Notes under the pieces: model-generated | Database searches by the model: none | Told to the model about the DNA's origin: nothing | The model's input: the letters and a program-made list of their open reading frames with translations, nothing else | Assembly (NCBI GenBank): GCA_024803745.1 | Contig: JANJXV010000024.1 | Span: forward strand, 18,733,927 to 18,797,926 | Origin: Megascapheus bottae | Lineage: Eukaryota > Chordata > Mammalia > Rodentia > Geomyidae | Direction of reading: 5' to 3' | DNA: 64,000 nt | Position numbers and translations under genes: made by a program | Shown here: piece after piece, positions 31,981 to 43,706 of the stretch | Position numbering within the stretch: position 1 is the first letter of the stretch | How the letters are laid out: each line of letters starts with the position of its first letter

Positions 31981-32770
31981 TCAAATGCTGTGGGATGCCT
32001 ACCATGAAGAAAACTTTTCTTGTTTAGGAAATCTCTCTCAACCAATGCACTCTCCATGCAGTCTGTCCCCTGTGTGGCTGCTGAACAAATCTGCATATTT
32101 CCACATTACAAGATAGCCAAGAAGAACAAGCTAACTTCATCCACTGGAACAAGCAGACTTTCAAAAGAAAGAAAGAAAAAAAACCGAAAGTCATTGCAGA
32201 CAAATAGCAGCACTGGAGACTCTCCTGACTCTTTCCAACTCCGAGATAGCTCTCCTCTGCACTCAGGGGAAATCAGGTCTCCTTCTGTTTTCTCTATTCA
32301 CAGCTATTTATGACAGTTTGGAACAAAGAGCTCACTGCTGTGTATCTCTTATTTTAACTTTCTTTGTGCAGAAGAACCTCTTCTTGCCCAACAGCTTGGG
32401 CTACACATGCTTCTCTGGAGAGAATGAGATTTGGAAATGGATACGAATCCATTTCGCCACCTCCTCCCCAATCAAATTTTAAACTCCCAGAAATGGCATC
32501 TGTGACTAAGCCTGTTGCCCTAAGGGAAGGCATGGGGGTCTCCCCAAGGCTCAATCTGCACTGCCCCCAGCCGACTCATGTTTCTGTGTTTATTTGTGCA
32601 AGTAGAATCTGGAAGAGAAGGAGAGACCATCAAAGCCAAGTTTACATTCGATTGGGAGAATGTCTGTCCCTCTCCAACAGAGCTGGTGCTATTTTGGGAT
32701 TCATCACACTGGGTGTGAGGAGACTAGGAGGCAGAGCACTGCTGGTTTGTAATTGTGCTAGGGTTGTACA
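31981..32770. other. Unique DNA, no gene seen
   Basis: No recognised repeat. The 149-codon plus-strand frame at 32364-32813 and smaller frames around it lack recognisable motifs and have no support. Confidence 0.4.
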
Positions 32771-32851
32771 GTCCCTGTTCAGGTACTTTGATCTTATTCA
32801 AGGTCATTCTTAGGAGTCTTAGAGTCCCCATTCAGGTACTTTGATCTTATT
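32771..32851. repeat. Tandem duplication with period 53 bp
   Basis: A 28-bp block (ttcaggtactttgatcttat plus flanks) at 32771-32798 recurs at 32824-32851 with two mismatches. The rest of the period is not repeated downstream, so the duplication is partial. Confidence 0.9.
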
Positions 32852-32865
32852 TTATTGCATAGATC

Positions 32866-32877
32866 TCCATCTGTCTG

Positions 32878-32914
<37 letters not shown>

Positions 32915-32916
32915 TT
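32866..32916. repeat. (CTAT)n microsatellite
   Basis: Ten or so ctat units following two ctgt units. No SINE tail next to it. Confidence 0.97.
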
Positions 32917-34364
32917 TTAAATCTACATTCTTAATAGATTCCCCTCCCCTAAAGAAGCCCTAGAAACAGCTGGAAACATAGCATGGGAAAAAATACTCAT
33001 GAGAAATTCTTAACTTACTTCCAGTCTAGGCTGGCTGAAGAGGTTACATACCTATGATCACTTGCAAACAATCACATACACACACACAATCCTTGCACTT
33101 GTTCAGAGAAACAGGTTCATGCTTCATTGCTCCAGGAGTGACAAATGTGATTGCTTAAAAACTGAAAAGGCCATATGACCTGTGGGTACCTTCTCTATCA
33201 CCATGTAAGTGGCAAATGAGACCGAGGAGAAAAACTCAAGTGCCAGAAGTCACAGAGGTAAACTGAGGCAACAGACCTTAATAGCTTCTAGTCCTTCTCC
33301 ATCCCTGCAGTCACAGCCCTGTTCTAGGCCTCAGGTCCCTTCCTCTTTCTCTAAATCAGCTGGGCCCATCTTAGCTACTCATCTTTCTTGTTCTCCCTGC
33401 CTCCTTTTTTTTTTCCCCTCCAGCCAGTGTGTGACTATGGTGATTTTTCCAACAGTTAAGAGCCCTGAGGGAAGAAATGGCATTTTCCAAAACTCTGGGC
33501 TTATACCCAGCCAAATCATTCCACTTCCCTCTTCCTCCCCAAACCTCAAGCCTTTGCCAACAGCCTGTTGTCATGGTTACCTTAATCTTTATCTGCTTTG
33601 CTTGTTAAACAAGGTGGCTTTACTACCACCTCCTGGCTGCCTCCCCCTCTGTGTCCTTCAGGGCTTCTCTACTCCTCCCACCTCTAGCTCCTTCTCCAAG
33701 AGTCTCAGGAAAGGTCAGTAGCACCATTCCTTTGCAGCCCCTTCAGTCTATTGGATTATATCAGGAGGGGTTCTTTTCACTTCTATAATGGAAAAGTATC
33801 ACTCATGGCTGAAAACAGCCATAAGGTTGGACACAAAAGTTCTCCATGAGTTAGAGATTTAGGAGAAAAGACAACAAGGCAGATAAAGTCCAGAAAGAGA
33901 ACTAGCTTCACTGGCAAAAAGAAGCTGAAGGCTACCTTTGATGAGCTTGCCAAGATCTGCTTGGGTCAGGAGTCACCCATTGGAACGAGCCCTTGTTTCC
34001 TCCATGAAAGGCAAATCCTTGGCCTTGTCCCACAGCATCTCAGCATAGCCCTCCTCTCATCTACTCTGGAAGACAGTCCCTTTCCTTGAACCTCCATAGA
34101 GGTCTTCCACGACTATTTCCTCAGTCTCTTGTTTCTCTCTACTCATTCTTTCCACTCACTATATAGACCCAACTTTTCATCTTAGAGCAAAATCTCCTCT
34201 TGTCCCATAGTACTCTCTAGTTAGCATCCATTCATCTTCCTTTTTGGAAAGCCAGCAGCTCTTCCTGTCTCCAGCTCCTGAGAATTTCCTCCAGCAACAG
34301 CACAAAGCCAAGATTAGGCAGAAGTTTCCTGTTGCTGAATTGATTGGACTTTAAGTCCTTTACC
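32917..34364. other. Unique DNA, no gene seen
   Basis: No confident repeat call. The plus-strand frame of 170 codons at 33209-33721 is Ser/Pro-rich, reads through T/C-rich DNA and shows no domain I recognise. There is no evidence that it is expressed. Confidence 0.4.
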
Positions 34365-34465
34365 TTATGCCTGAATCTTAGTTCTGTGTAGCATTTATCT
34401 GCTGTGAATTTAGACAAGTTATTTAACCTCAAATGCCTCCTTTTCCCCTTATTTCATTGAAGCAG
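34365..34465 (+). mobile_element. MIR SINE relic
   Basis: Reads 'cctgaatcttagttctgtgt', 'atctgctgtgaatttagaca', 'agttatttaacctcaaatgc', matching the MIR core 'agctctgccacttactagctgtgtgac...gcaagttacttaacctctctg'. Confidence 0.65.
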
Positions 34466-34602
34466 TGGCTACCTGACTACCCCTAGTCATTTTGCCTTTT
34501 GTTTAGTTTTTTCAGTTAGGGTCTTGACCTTTTGCCCTGGCTAGCCTCAGCTTTCAACCTCTGCCCCTCAACCAGATGGGCCCACAACGCTCAGCTCCTA
34601 TT

Positions 34603-34616
34603 CATTCTCTCTCTCT

Positions 34617-34689
<73 letters not shown>

Positions 34690-34919
34690 CCTCCCTCCCT
34701 CCCTCCCTCCCTTCCCCCCCCGCTCTCTCTCTTTGCCAGTCTTTGGCTTGAGCTCAGGGCCTGAGCACTGTCTTTGAGATTTCTCAAAGCTAGAGCTCTA
34801 CCACTTGAACCTCAGCATCACTTCTAGCTTTTTTCTATGTATATGGTACTGGGGAATTGAACCTGAGTCTTTGTGCGTGCTAGGCAAGCACTCTACCACT
34901 AGGCCAAACTCCCAGCCCC
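34603..34919 (-). mobile_element. IDL-Geo SINE with long CT/GA tail
   Basis: The SINE body is 34732-34919 (gccagtctttggcttgagct, ctaccacttgaacctcagc, gggaattgaacctgagtc, aggcaagcactctaccact). Before it, 34607-34731 is a CT tract with CCCT units, which on the SINE strand is a (GA)n tail. cattctct occurs at 34603-34610 and again at 34921-34928, consistent with the CT tract lying inside the insertion. Confidence 0.88.
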
Positions 34920-35049
34920 TCATTCTCTTTTTGATATTCTCCTCCTTCTTCTCCTTCCCTCATGTTTCCTCCCCTGTGGTTTCTTTGTGAATACTTTATG
35001 AACTTTCTTAGACTATCATAAGGATGTTCTGGATTTCTGCTCATCTCCA
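34920..35049. other. Unique DNA
   Basis: Short T/C-rich spacer with no recognised signal. Confidence 0.5.
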
Positions 35050-36065
35050 TCTAAACATTCTCTCCCTGATCATTCTCAATTATACCAAAGATTTTAACAC
35101 CGTAGGAGAGGGTAGATTGTCAAAGCTTCCCACTAGACTCCAGACCCAAGTATCTCATTTGTCTATGGGGTATGTCCCACTCGGGATCTTGTAGGAAACT
35201 TAAATTCAATGTGATGGAAACAGAAAACCCTAGTCATTCAAGCCTAAACGCGGGCACCATTAATTACTTCTTCCTCCTTCTTCATTAGAACCCACTTGAC
35301 TCCATTTCCATTTCTCTCAAGCCAATCCAAGTGTCTTTTTACAGGCACTCATTGATTCTGATCTGGATTGTCAGAAGTATTTTACCCCTCTCGCAAATCA
35401 TTCCTCACACCACGGCAATCACAGCCCATGTCAAAGCCAACATAATCACAGTCCTTTCCATAGTCTACAACTGAATTTCCCACCTACATTTAGCTACGGT
35501 TCTTCCTAAACAGATTCCTGGACCCCATACTAAAATAAATGAATCCTAGTAACTTCTATTAACCAGAAAGGTTTAGAAAATGCTAGTCTCTAGCTAAGAG
35601 AGCCTGGCTTTCGTGTTAGCACTGCGCCTCCTTAGGATATCTCTTTGGCCTCTTCCCTGTCCCACAGTCCAATGGTAGGGAACAGTAAGCCTTTCTCTCC
35701 ATGTCTCTAGTCTCTGCTACTGAGAAGTCTTGCAAACTAGTTTACCATGCGGTCTCACTCCCATATCACACAGCTCCTAGAGCCTACGTCATCCTACCTG
35801 CCCTAAACTGTGAAACCTCTGCTCATCGACACATGACAGCTAACTATCCCTCATTCTTCAAAACTCTCTAAATTGGCCCTGCTTGGTTAATAGCTTTCCC
35901 CAGGCCATGGAGCCCTCAGGAGAATCATTTTATCTCTGCTACAGCCTCATAGGCTGATTTCCATCAAAGCCTACAAAATACTGTCTGCCTCTTGTTCTCT
36001 CTGCTCCACCAGGAGTGTCTCCTGACCCCAGCACCTAGCCTAGTTCCCGACAAATAGAGAACTGT
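35050..36065 (+). mobile_element. Degenerate L2-like LINE stretch
   Basis: Scattered blocks in L2 order: 'ccactagactccagacccaa', 'gtatgtcccactcgggatct', 'gaaacttaaattcaatgtga', later 'ctcactcccatatcacacag', 'ctctgctccaccaggagtgt' and 'gaccccagcacctagcctag' followed by aataga. Each block is weak. The order over 1 kb is what suggests a single old L2 copy. Confidence 0.4.
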
Positions 36066-36070
36066 GAATA

Positions 36071-36866
36071 TTGTGGAGCGTGCCACAAAGAAGGAGCATG
36101 ATGGGATTTAGCTCCACTGTTCCAACCGTTCAACTAGCCATTCTTTCTCCCAACTTTCCACCACCTAACGTTTTGATTTCCATGTTCTCTTCTTACATCA
36201 GTGATCAACGGTGTTATACAGGGAACCTCACAGAAGAGGGTCCACATGAGAAATCTCTCTTCATTAGACACCACTTCTCCAATGGGCAGTGTAGGAGCCA
36301 AAGACCTTTATGCTTTGATAAATGGCAACATGACCACTGTCAAAGGTCTGTGAGCCTGGGAGGCACTGAAATCACACAAGCTAGGACAACACTATCAGAC
36401 ATCTCGCTGAGCCCCAAGGACACCATATCTGTTGTGTTTACCTCACGTAATGTTTTATAACTTGGAATATTCTGAAATAAACTTTTGTTGCCTTGGATTA
36501 ACATTCTCAGTGGATCAGTGTTTGCCTCTAGGAATTCTCTTAGCTCTGAGTGTCTGTTTCATAACCTCCTCAAGTGTGCCTGATGAAAATGATCTCAGGA
36601 TATCTCCCGTCTTAGTGGGTGAAATCCATACACTCTCCATTCTCAAATACCTAGAAACGCCTGTCTGTCTCAGCATGCTAGCACCAGTCCCACTGATTAT
36701 CCTTGCTTCTCCAAAGACTCTCCATGAGAATTCCACAGCGTTTCTCTGCTACCCAGAGTGCAATTCACTTGGACTAAAAGGTTTGACTCGTGTATCTCAG
36801 GCGAATGTCTGCAGACATCTTCTTCATCCCAAAAGGATGAGGAACTTGGTTAAGCTTTGTTTTTAA
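36071..36866. other. Unidentified segment with retained CpGs and two overlapping ORFs
   Basis: Plus-strand open frames of 129 codons (36071-36460) and 144 codons (36432-36866) overlap in different frames. AATAAA occurs at about 36475. The segment holds more CpGs than its AT-rich neighbours. Neither predicted protein has a domain or motif I recognise. It could be an unrecognised retroelement piece or a processed pseudogene. Confidence 0.35.
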
Positions 36867-37053
36867 ACTATTGGAAAGCTGAGGGCAGGGGAGAGATTTC
36901 ATAACTCCTATGGTTTTCTTCAAAGATTAGTGACTCAACAAATTTCAGCAATTTTGGAATAGAAGGCTGGAGGATTGCAAGACTGAAGCCAGCTGGGAAA
37001 CTCTGGAAAACATTGCCTCACGAAAAGAAGACAGCAATACAAAATGGGGAGGG

Positions 37054-37370
37054 GGAGGGGCAGTGACATATGCCTATAATCCCAGTTACTGAGGAAGCTG
37101 AGTTTGGGATTCCGATAGTTCCAGGCCAGCTTAGACAATAAATAAATAAATACAAACAAACCTTCATGAGAGCACACTGAAGCCAATAGTGGGGATAGCA
37201 TCATCTCAGCTATGGCAAAAAGCATAAATAGAAAGATTGCAGTCCAGGCCAGTCTGGGAAAAAAGTGGCATCATATCTTCAAAACAACTACAACAAAAGA
37301 GCTAGGAATTTGGGTAAGGTGGTAGAATACTTGCCTTGCAAGTATGGGGGCCCTGAGTTAAAACTCCAGC
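37054..37370 (+). mobile_element. Old B1 plus ID composite SINE
   Basis: B1-like start at 37054 (gggcagtgacatatgcctat, aatcccagttactgaggaag, ccaggccagcttagacaat) and, after about 130 bp, an ID-like monomer at 37287-37370 (gtaaggtggtagaatacttg, gagttaaaactccagcc). Different from the abundant dimers. It may be an older composite or two separate insertions. Confidence 0.55.
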
Positions 37371-37468
37371 CTAGAAGGAGAGAGGGAGGGAGAGAGCAAA
37401 TGAGGGAGCGAAATTGGAAAGGAATCAACTGTCTGCTGATTTTTCTAAGGAAAGCAATAATCAGTGAT

Positions 37469-37471
<3 letters not shown>

Positions 37472-37513
<42 letters not shown>
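37472..37513. repeat. (AC)n microsatellite, 21 units
   Basis: 42-bp uninterrupted dinucleotide tract about 100 bp past the ID-like monomer. Open frames across it on both strands are artefacts. Confidence 0.98.
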
Positions 37514-37515
<2 letters not shown>

Positions 37516-38065
37516 CAGTTTGGGAGTCAGAAAAAATAAAATTTTTCCAAGTTCCATCATTTATTTATATTATACCCTTGGATATGATTTTATGCCTCTG
37601 TTTCTTCATCTTCAAACACAGAGAACAGTGACTCTGTCATTTAAGCAGTAAATGAGTGAACACAGAGGAAGTGTAATGGCAGTCACCTGTGGATAGTACC
37701 AGCGTCTACAGTGGTGCCCAGGGCTGCATGGTCCCCACTTCTGCATAATACTCACCCATGCAACCACCACTAGGCTTTTCTTCACACAATCTGCATAATT
37801 GCTAGTTCTGTTTCCTGATCTAAAACAGTCCAGAATAATGGCAGGAATCCCATAGCAGGAAGAGTCAAAGCAACCAAGCACAATATAGAACTTCTCTCTG
37901 GAAATGCTGAAATCTACTGATCTGTAAATCTTACACTCCTAAACCTTTGCTGTGAGCTGTTTTCTGTATACTGTATTCTGAAAAGGACAAAAGAGACCAT
38001 TTGGCATGAATGGGGAACATGTGTGCTCTCTATAAAAAACACAGCCTAACAAAAACTCACATGAG
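37514..38065. other. Unique DNA, no gene seen
   Basis: No recognised repeat or coding signal. Confidence 0.5.
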
Positions 38066-38280
38066 ACCAGGTACTGCTGGCTCATGCCTATAAACCCTAG
38101 CAACTCAGGAGGCTGAGATCTGAGGCAAGAAAGTATGTGAGACTCTTATCTCCAATTAATCACAGAGAAAACCTGAAATGGAATTGTGGCTCAAGTGTTA
38201 GAGTGCTATCCTTGAGCAAAAGGGTCTCAGGGACTGTGCCTAGGCTAAATTCAAGCCCAAGACTGGCAAAAAAGAAAAAG
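38066..38280 (+). mobile_element. 7SL/B1-Geo SINE with internal deletion
   Basis: The left half lacks the 'gatcgcggttcaaagccagc' block (it reads gagatctgaggcaagaaagt). The linker and Geo half (ggaattgtggctcaagtgtt, aaattcaagcccaagactgg) are clear. Confidence 0.85.
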
Positions 38281-39415
38281 GTAGAGGTTTTTTTTTTTCA
38301 GTTTGTTTGTGTATCTGCTTTTGGGAATGTTAGGGGAGGCGCAGAAATGTAAGGACAAAGGATAAACAAATGAAGCATTGATACTACTCACTAGACACTA
38401 CATTGAAAATGATCTAGACAACTTGTGGGTGGGATTGGGGCAGAAAAACTGGGAAAGAACAAGGGAAGGGGTGACGCTGTCCTAAGAGAAATGTATTCAT
38501 TCCCTGGCTTATGTGACTGCAACCCCTCTGTATATCACCTTTATAATAATAAGAAGAAGATTTAAGTATCCAGTTAACACGATTGACATATGTTTTAATT
38601 GAGGAAGGGGGACATGGCTTAAGTGGGGACGCAAGCATAAGGCCCTGATTTCATGTCCTAAAGTGTGTTATTATCAAAAAATATGTACTTATATTGTCCA
38701 AAAAATGCCCAAACACTCATACAGACAGCCAGGGAGAGCCTTAGATCTTGACAGAGGTAAGATCGGAGCATGCTCAGAGCATGCAGGTCCAGCCTGTACA
38801 CATTTAAAGAGCAGGTATGCTGTGCGTAGCTTCCGGACTTGGCAAGCAAATCCTGTTGTCTTCAGGATCTTATTTGCTCTGGTATGGATCACCGCCATTA
38901 TGTACTACTAATATGCTGGCCATAGTGACTAAAGGCACCCTGGGAGACACCTATGATGGGAATGATAGCCTCCTTGACTGGGCTTCTGGTTCCGGTTCCA
39001 GTTTTCCTTCAGGTCTCCATTTCTAGAGCTGGAGACTGCTGGGACATTTCATTAGTACTTCCTCAAACTTCTATTCTCATAAAGGAATCCAAGCCAGGTC
39101 TGAGTCAGTGTCATGACAGGGAGGGTCAACCCAGGAAGTGGCTTCTCAGCCACTTTCTGGCCTGGACGCTCAGTCTTCAACCTTTCCATATGTCTGTGAG
39201 GTTTTGAGGCATATTCCGATTCCAAGAAAAATAAACAGTATTTTTTCTTATAGCCTTCAGACAGAGGAACTATATTCTAATTAGTCTTTGAAATTTGCAT
39301 TGGCTTTCATTGGGATCCATTGTTTTCTCCTTAGCAAATAAGACCTCTTCTCTAGTTTTCTTCCACAATCCTTTTACCTCCCTAGCAAAAACCTCCATCT
39401 GAGACACTGGAGAAA
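38281..39415. other. Mostly unique DNA, possible ID relic
   Basis: A weak ID-like stretch at 38603-38667 (gacatggcttaagtggggac, gatttcatgtcc). The rest is unrecognised. Overlapping frames at 38658-39207 lack motifs. Confidence 0.4.
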
Positions 39416-39663
39416 TTGGGTGCTGTTGGCTCACACCTGTAATCCTAGCTACTCAGGAGGCTGAGATGTAAGGATCATGGTTCAAAGCCAGCCTAGGAAG
39501 GAAAGTCCAAGTAACCACCAGAAAACCAGAAGTGGCACTGTGGTGCAAAGTGGAAGAGCATAATTCTTGAGCAGAATAGCTCAGGGACAGTGTCTAGGCA
39601 CTGAGTTCAAGTCCCACTACTGACAATAGATAAATGAATAAATAAATAAATAAATAAATAAAT
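39416..39663 (+). mobile_element. 7SL/B1-Geo SINE with TSD and (AAAT)n tail
   Basis: Complete B1-like half (gttggctcacacctgtaatc), shortened linker (aagtaaccaccagaaaacca) and Geo half (gagttcaagtcccactact), then an AAAT tetranucleotide tail at 39630-39662. The flanks acactggaga (39403-39412) and acactggaaa (39664-39673) form the target-site duplication, so the AAAT tract belongs to the insertion. Confidence 0.92.
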
Positions 39664-40872
39664 AACACTGGAAAGCACAGAATCCCATCCAATTCTCATC
39701 TGGTAAATGAATGTTGGATACATAGCCGATTTGGGCTCGTCACGTTGCCACCTTCTCAACAACAGTGATTTTCATGCCAGAGCATCCAAATCAAGAGTGA
39801 AGATGCTAAGGATCTTCTTCAAGAAAGTCCCTTGGGCCACAATCCTACCACCATCTACAGGGCCGCTTACCTAGTATGTGGATACACCATGACGTTAGGA
39901 CTCAGTGGTCCATAGATGAGAAGTGGAAAAGGAGCTAAGTCTCTCTCCCAGGTGTCAATCCTCCCTTCAATGCATGACACCAAACATCAGTTGCTCTGTT
40001 TGCCAATTATTAAGTCAACAGGCCAAGTCTGAGTGCCCCCAGGGCCCAATAAGGCCTCCACCTTGAGCCTGAAACAATTCTTTCTCTTGTGTCATAAGTG
40101 TAAACGCATACCTCCTCTACCCAGCAAGGACAGAGAAGTTTATCACCACAACCAGAGGTCCTTTGTCTATTTGCTTTAGGCTCTGTTCGGAGTATGTCAT
40201 GTGTGTCATGCAGCTCCACAGGTGTTGAGGAATGGCTCCTGGCTGATTGGATCAGGTATGATCATAGAACCAGATGCGAAGATAACAAATATTTAATAAA
40301 CACATGGGGATATGTACTCAGAATCTGAATGGCGGCACTTTAGAACAGATTGTTCTGGGTTCAGCACCCTCCCCTTCTCTATAGCTCCTTCAGCTCAGGA
40401 GATTCATGATTTCAGTGAGCCCCTAAACACAGCAGGTCTGTGCCAGGGGAACAGACTCTATTTTTGATTCACCACATCATTCAAAATGAACTGAGATGCA
40501 TGAGAATTTCCTGTGTCCTCTATTTTTCGACACCTATACACACCCAAAAAAAGGTAGTGAGGTCCAACCATTGCCTTCCATTCAACTTGTTACACACACA
40601 CTCAGCATCACTTGAAGCAGTACATAATAAAGGTTTTCAAAGTCCAATTAGAACATGTGCATTTCAAGTAAAAATGTTGGACCACTGTAGAAGTTTATCC
40701 AAGCTCTGCTTATACATGTCCCAAGTGAAGTCACTTTCCACCCAATCCCCAAGGGGCATTTTTTTCCTTTATCATACATCAGTCACAGGAAAGCCCTTCC
40801 TCTAGGTTTTCCTGGGGTACAACAGTTCTATTTTTAATCTGTTGACCTTGGGCTATTTAACAAGCCTCTTGT
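39664..40872. other. Unique DNA, no gene seen
   Basis: No confident repeat call. 40605-40690 weakly recalls MER5-type hAT relics. Open frames at 40010-40219 and 40440-40805 lack motifs. Confidence 0.4.
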
Positions 40873-41250
40873 TAGAGCTTGAATGTCCTGCCCAAACACA
40901 GATAAAAATGTTAGTCCTTTTGTGAGGATCAAGAAACGGAGGTTGAAGATGTGATGCTTTATCTTTCTAAATAGATCAATCCATTTGTGGATTAATGGAC
41001 TCATGGGTTCGTCTGGAGTTTGAGTCTGTTATGAAAGCCATTTAAACTCCATCTCTTGTATAAACTGCTCTCATCCTGGGCTTCCGGATGCCACCTTGAG
41101 ACACTGCTCTGAGTCCTTGCCAACAAGAATGCCCTCACCAACCCACCAATCCTGAACTCCACGGTGTGCAGAACTGTGAGATGAAGAAACCCATATTCCG
41201 TATAAATTACTTAGCCTATGGATATAATAACTACAACAGTATCAACACAC
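40873..41250 (+). mobile_element. MaLR-type LTR relic
   Basis: Blocks 'gatcaatccatttgtggatt' with aatggactcatggg, 'ccttgccaacaagaatgccc', 'gaactccacggtgtgcagaa', 'ctgtgagatgaagaaaccca', 'gtataaattacttagcctat' follow the layout of MaLR LTRs, which end with 'gaactgtgagaaataaa...tataaattacccagtctcagg'. Old and non-functional. Confidence 0.6.
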
Positions 41251-41689
41251 TCAGATTCCCTGTGGCTCTTCATATCCTGATTCTAAAGATAATAGGTTGC
41301 ATGAGCAGACACATGACTAAGTACAGCACTGGATACCTTCAAATGCCCGGTCCTGAGGTACACACATATCCTGGAACTCCTCTGATCTTCTACCTCTCCA
41401 ATTTGTTCATCCAGAATCTCCCACCACCTCCTCCCCTATCACCACCACACTGAAACCCTTTCCCCACCATATTCTCTAATTTGTACCTGAAGCCATGAAA
41501 ACTCAAAGAGTAACTTGCCTGATATTCTGCAGTGAATATGAAAACACTTCTGTTTTCCATGTAAATGTCCAATGCCTCCCATGGTTTCTCCTGGGATATG
41601 CATCCAGACTTCGGGACCCTTTTGCTAATGGCCTTTCTTTGATAAATTCTTATTTGCTCCATCTCATAAAAGGTTCATCCACAAATATA
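41251..41689. other. Unique DNA, no gene seen
   Basis: Spacer between the LTR relic and the L3/CR1-like relic. The minus-strand frame 41390-41662 and plus-strand frame 41495-41764 show no recognised motif. Confidence 0.45.
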
Positions 41690-42080
41690 AGTCTCCAGGT
41701 ATGGTCTGACAACCCAGGGGAAAGTGGTGCTACTTCCTGGAATAAGACATTATGGTTCCATTAATGCAGCTTTTGGGATTGCTCTGTCAAATGTAGTGGC
41801 TTGTATTGAGCCTGTAGTCAAATAAAATCTCAGTGTCTTTCCCTACCAGAACTACTGCCAGCAGATGCCCCCCATCATTACCATTGATTTTTTTAACTCC
41901 ACAATAAGACTTTACACTTATCTCTTTGAAATGTCGTCTTGTTATTTTTAACTCAGCATTCCAGCACATCCAAGTCATTGTCATTGATTACACTGGCCAT
42001 TCTTTACAGCTTTCAGTCTGCTCCAGGTCTGATGAGCACATTTCTTGTATCTTCTTCAGGCCCTCTTGCACAGTAGCTAT
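41690..42080 (-). mobile_element. L3/CR1-like LINE relic
   Basis: The plus strand holds 'ggtatggtctgacaacccag', 'ggtgctacttcctggaataa', 'ttccattaatgcagcttttg', 'gcttgtattgagcctgtagt', 'caaataaaatctcagtgtct', 'aagactttacacttatctct', 'aaatgtcgtcttgttatttt' and 'cagcattccagcacatccaa'. This is the block order of antisense CR1-clade elements (L3 in mammals, CR1 in birds). It is the best preserved very old element in the window. Confidence 0.68.
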
Positions 42081-43099
42081 CTAAAGGAATGCCCAGAACT
42101 GGGAGTTTCAATATCACCAGTGATATCTCTCAAGTTGTCTAGACCATCAGTCTTACAAAGTATCTTCCCACAGGGCTTGTTTCCTTATCAAGGTTTCAGA
42201 CCCCTGCCTCCATCAGCATTCTGCAATAATACATGACATGGAAATCTTTTTAGATGGGACTAAACTCACCATATCGTCAGAAACATTCAACAAACTATCC
42301 CCTAGGCTGGGTGATCAGAAAGACAGGCAGAGCATGGCAGCATACCCACATTCCCAAGAAGATCCAGCACTCCCAAACCATCAAGTCCTTCAATGGACTA
42401 AACAGGGAAAGGAGTTTCATTTGAAAACTAAGCTATATTCCCAAGCAAAGCTACCCTAAACTAATGTACTAGGTCAGAGCACAGTTAGACTTTCAGAGAA
42501 TATATCTGAAAGGGAAAAATAAAGCCCAAAGGAATTCTATTGGAGAGGAGACTTCCTGAATGTCAAACTTAGAACCTGGAACTTGACTCTTAGTTCCTTT
42601 TATTCAAGACAGGAAAACCAAGACAAAAGATTAAGAGAGCATTCAGGACTTAAATTCTGAGAGCAAAGGAAGAAAGATAGACAATAAGAAAGTTTGGGTA
42701 GATAACAAGTAACCCAACTCTGTTATTTTGAGACAAGTATTTAGGTGTTCTTCAGCCTCCCAGAAAAATGAAGGAAATTCTAGGAAACAAGTATTCTCAC
42801 TGTGACATAATCAGACTTTCATGAGCTATGGTATTGTATCATTATTTTTGCCTCTGCTCACTTCCCAAACTCCTGTCTAGTAAAAGTACAGTAAATAAAA
42901 CATAAAACTACACAAAGACAAAGAGAAAAGGAGAGGTAATATCAGTGGGAAAGTGTCACAGCTGACTTATTAGAATGAAGAAAGCTTAAACTCTCAAAAG
43001 GCTGGCTGGCTGGCACTGCACTGAAACCCTCTAGTGGGCTACAAGGCAAGATAATGGCTTCTCTCATCAATACAGGACAAATGGGAACTTTCTGTCCAG
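42081..43099. other. Unique DNA, no gene seen
   Basis: AT-rich DNA. Short frames at 42045-42236 and 42238-42459 lack motifs. No repeat family recognised. Confidence 0.45.
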
Positions 43100-43282
43100 A
43101 AAATCTGCAAGAATCTATCCAAGGAGTGTAAGTCAGTACACAATAGCAATACTTTCACACCCATGTTTAGCATAGCACTATTCACAGCAGCCAAGCCAGC
43201 AAATCAGTCCAGGCGCCCAACAACTGATAACAGGTAAAGAAAATATGGCATGTCTGTCTATACCATGGAGTATTATTCATAG

Positions 43283-43528
43283 AATAGTGAACCAGGCACT
43301 GTGGTTCACACCTGTAATCATAGCTACTCAGGAGGCTGAGATCTGAGGATCTTGGTTCAAAGACAGCCTGGGCACTAAAGAACATGAGACTCTTACCTCC
43401 AAATAATCACTAGAAAATGGTAAGTGGGACTATGGCTCCAGGGGTAGGGCGGCAGTCCTGAACTGAAGAGCTCAGGGACAATGCCCAGGCCCAGAGTTCA
43501 AGCCCCACAAACTCAAAAAAAAAAAGAG
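43283..43528 (+). mobile_element. 7SL/B1-Geo SINE nested in L1
   Basis: Complete dimer (accaggcactgtggttcaca, cttacctccaaataatcact, gagttcaagccccacaaac) with an A11 tail. It interrupts the L1 reading 'attcatagaatagtga...aaatgaaattac', so it is younger than that L1 copy. Confidence 0.92.
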
Positions 43529-43661
43529 GGAAATGAAATTACACCATTTACACCATTTGTAGCATTCATAGGCAAATGGATGGACTTGGAAATCATAGTG
43601 CAGAATGAGCAGAATAAGCAAAGCTCAAAAAAGACTTGATTATATATGTAATTTAGGCCCA

Positions 43662-43663
43662 AA

Positions 43664-43705
<42 letters not shown>

Positions 43706-43706
43706 T
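43662..43706. repeat. (ATG)n microsatellite, 14-15 units
   Basis: Uninterrupted ATG/GAT trinucleotide tract inside the L1 3' UTR. It encodes poly-Ile, poly-Ser or poly-His in the minus frames, which explains the apparent ORFs there. Confidence 0.97.

Noticed and set aside
33209..33721. 170-codon Ser/Pro-rich ORF
   Set aside because: Low-complexity composition from T/C-rich DNA and no recognised domain. Insufficient to call a gene.
37572..37920. Possible exon or MIR relic
   Set aside because: Neither a splice-flanked frame nor enough MIR blocks could be found.
40605..40690. Possible MER5-type hAT relic
   Set aside because: Only a few short blocks (agcatcacttgaag, ggaccactg) recall the family. 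Too weak to list.
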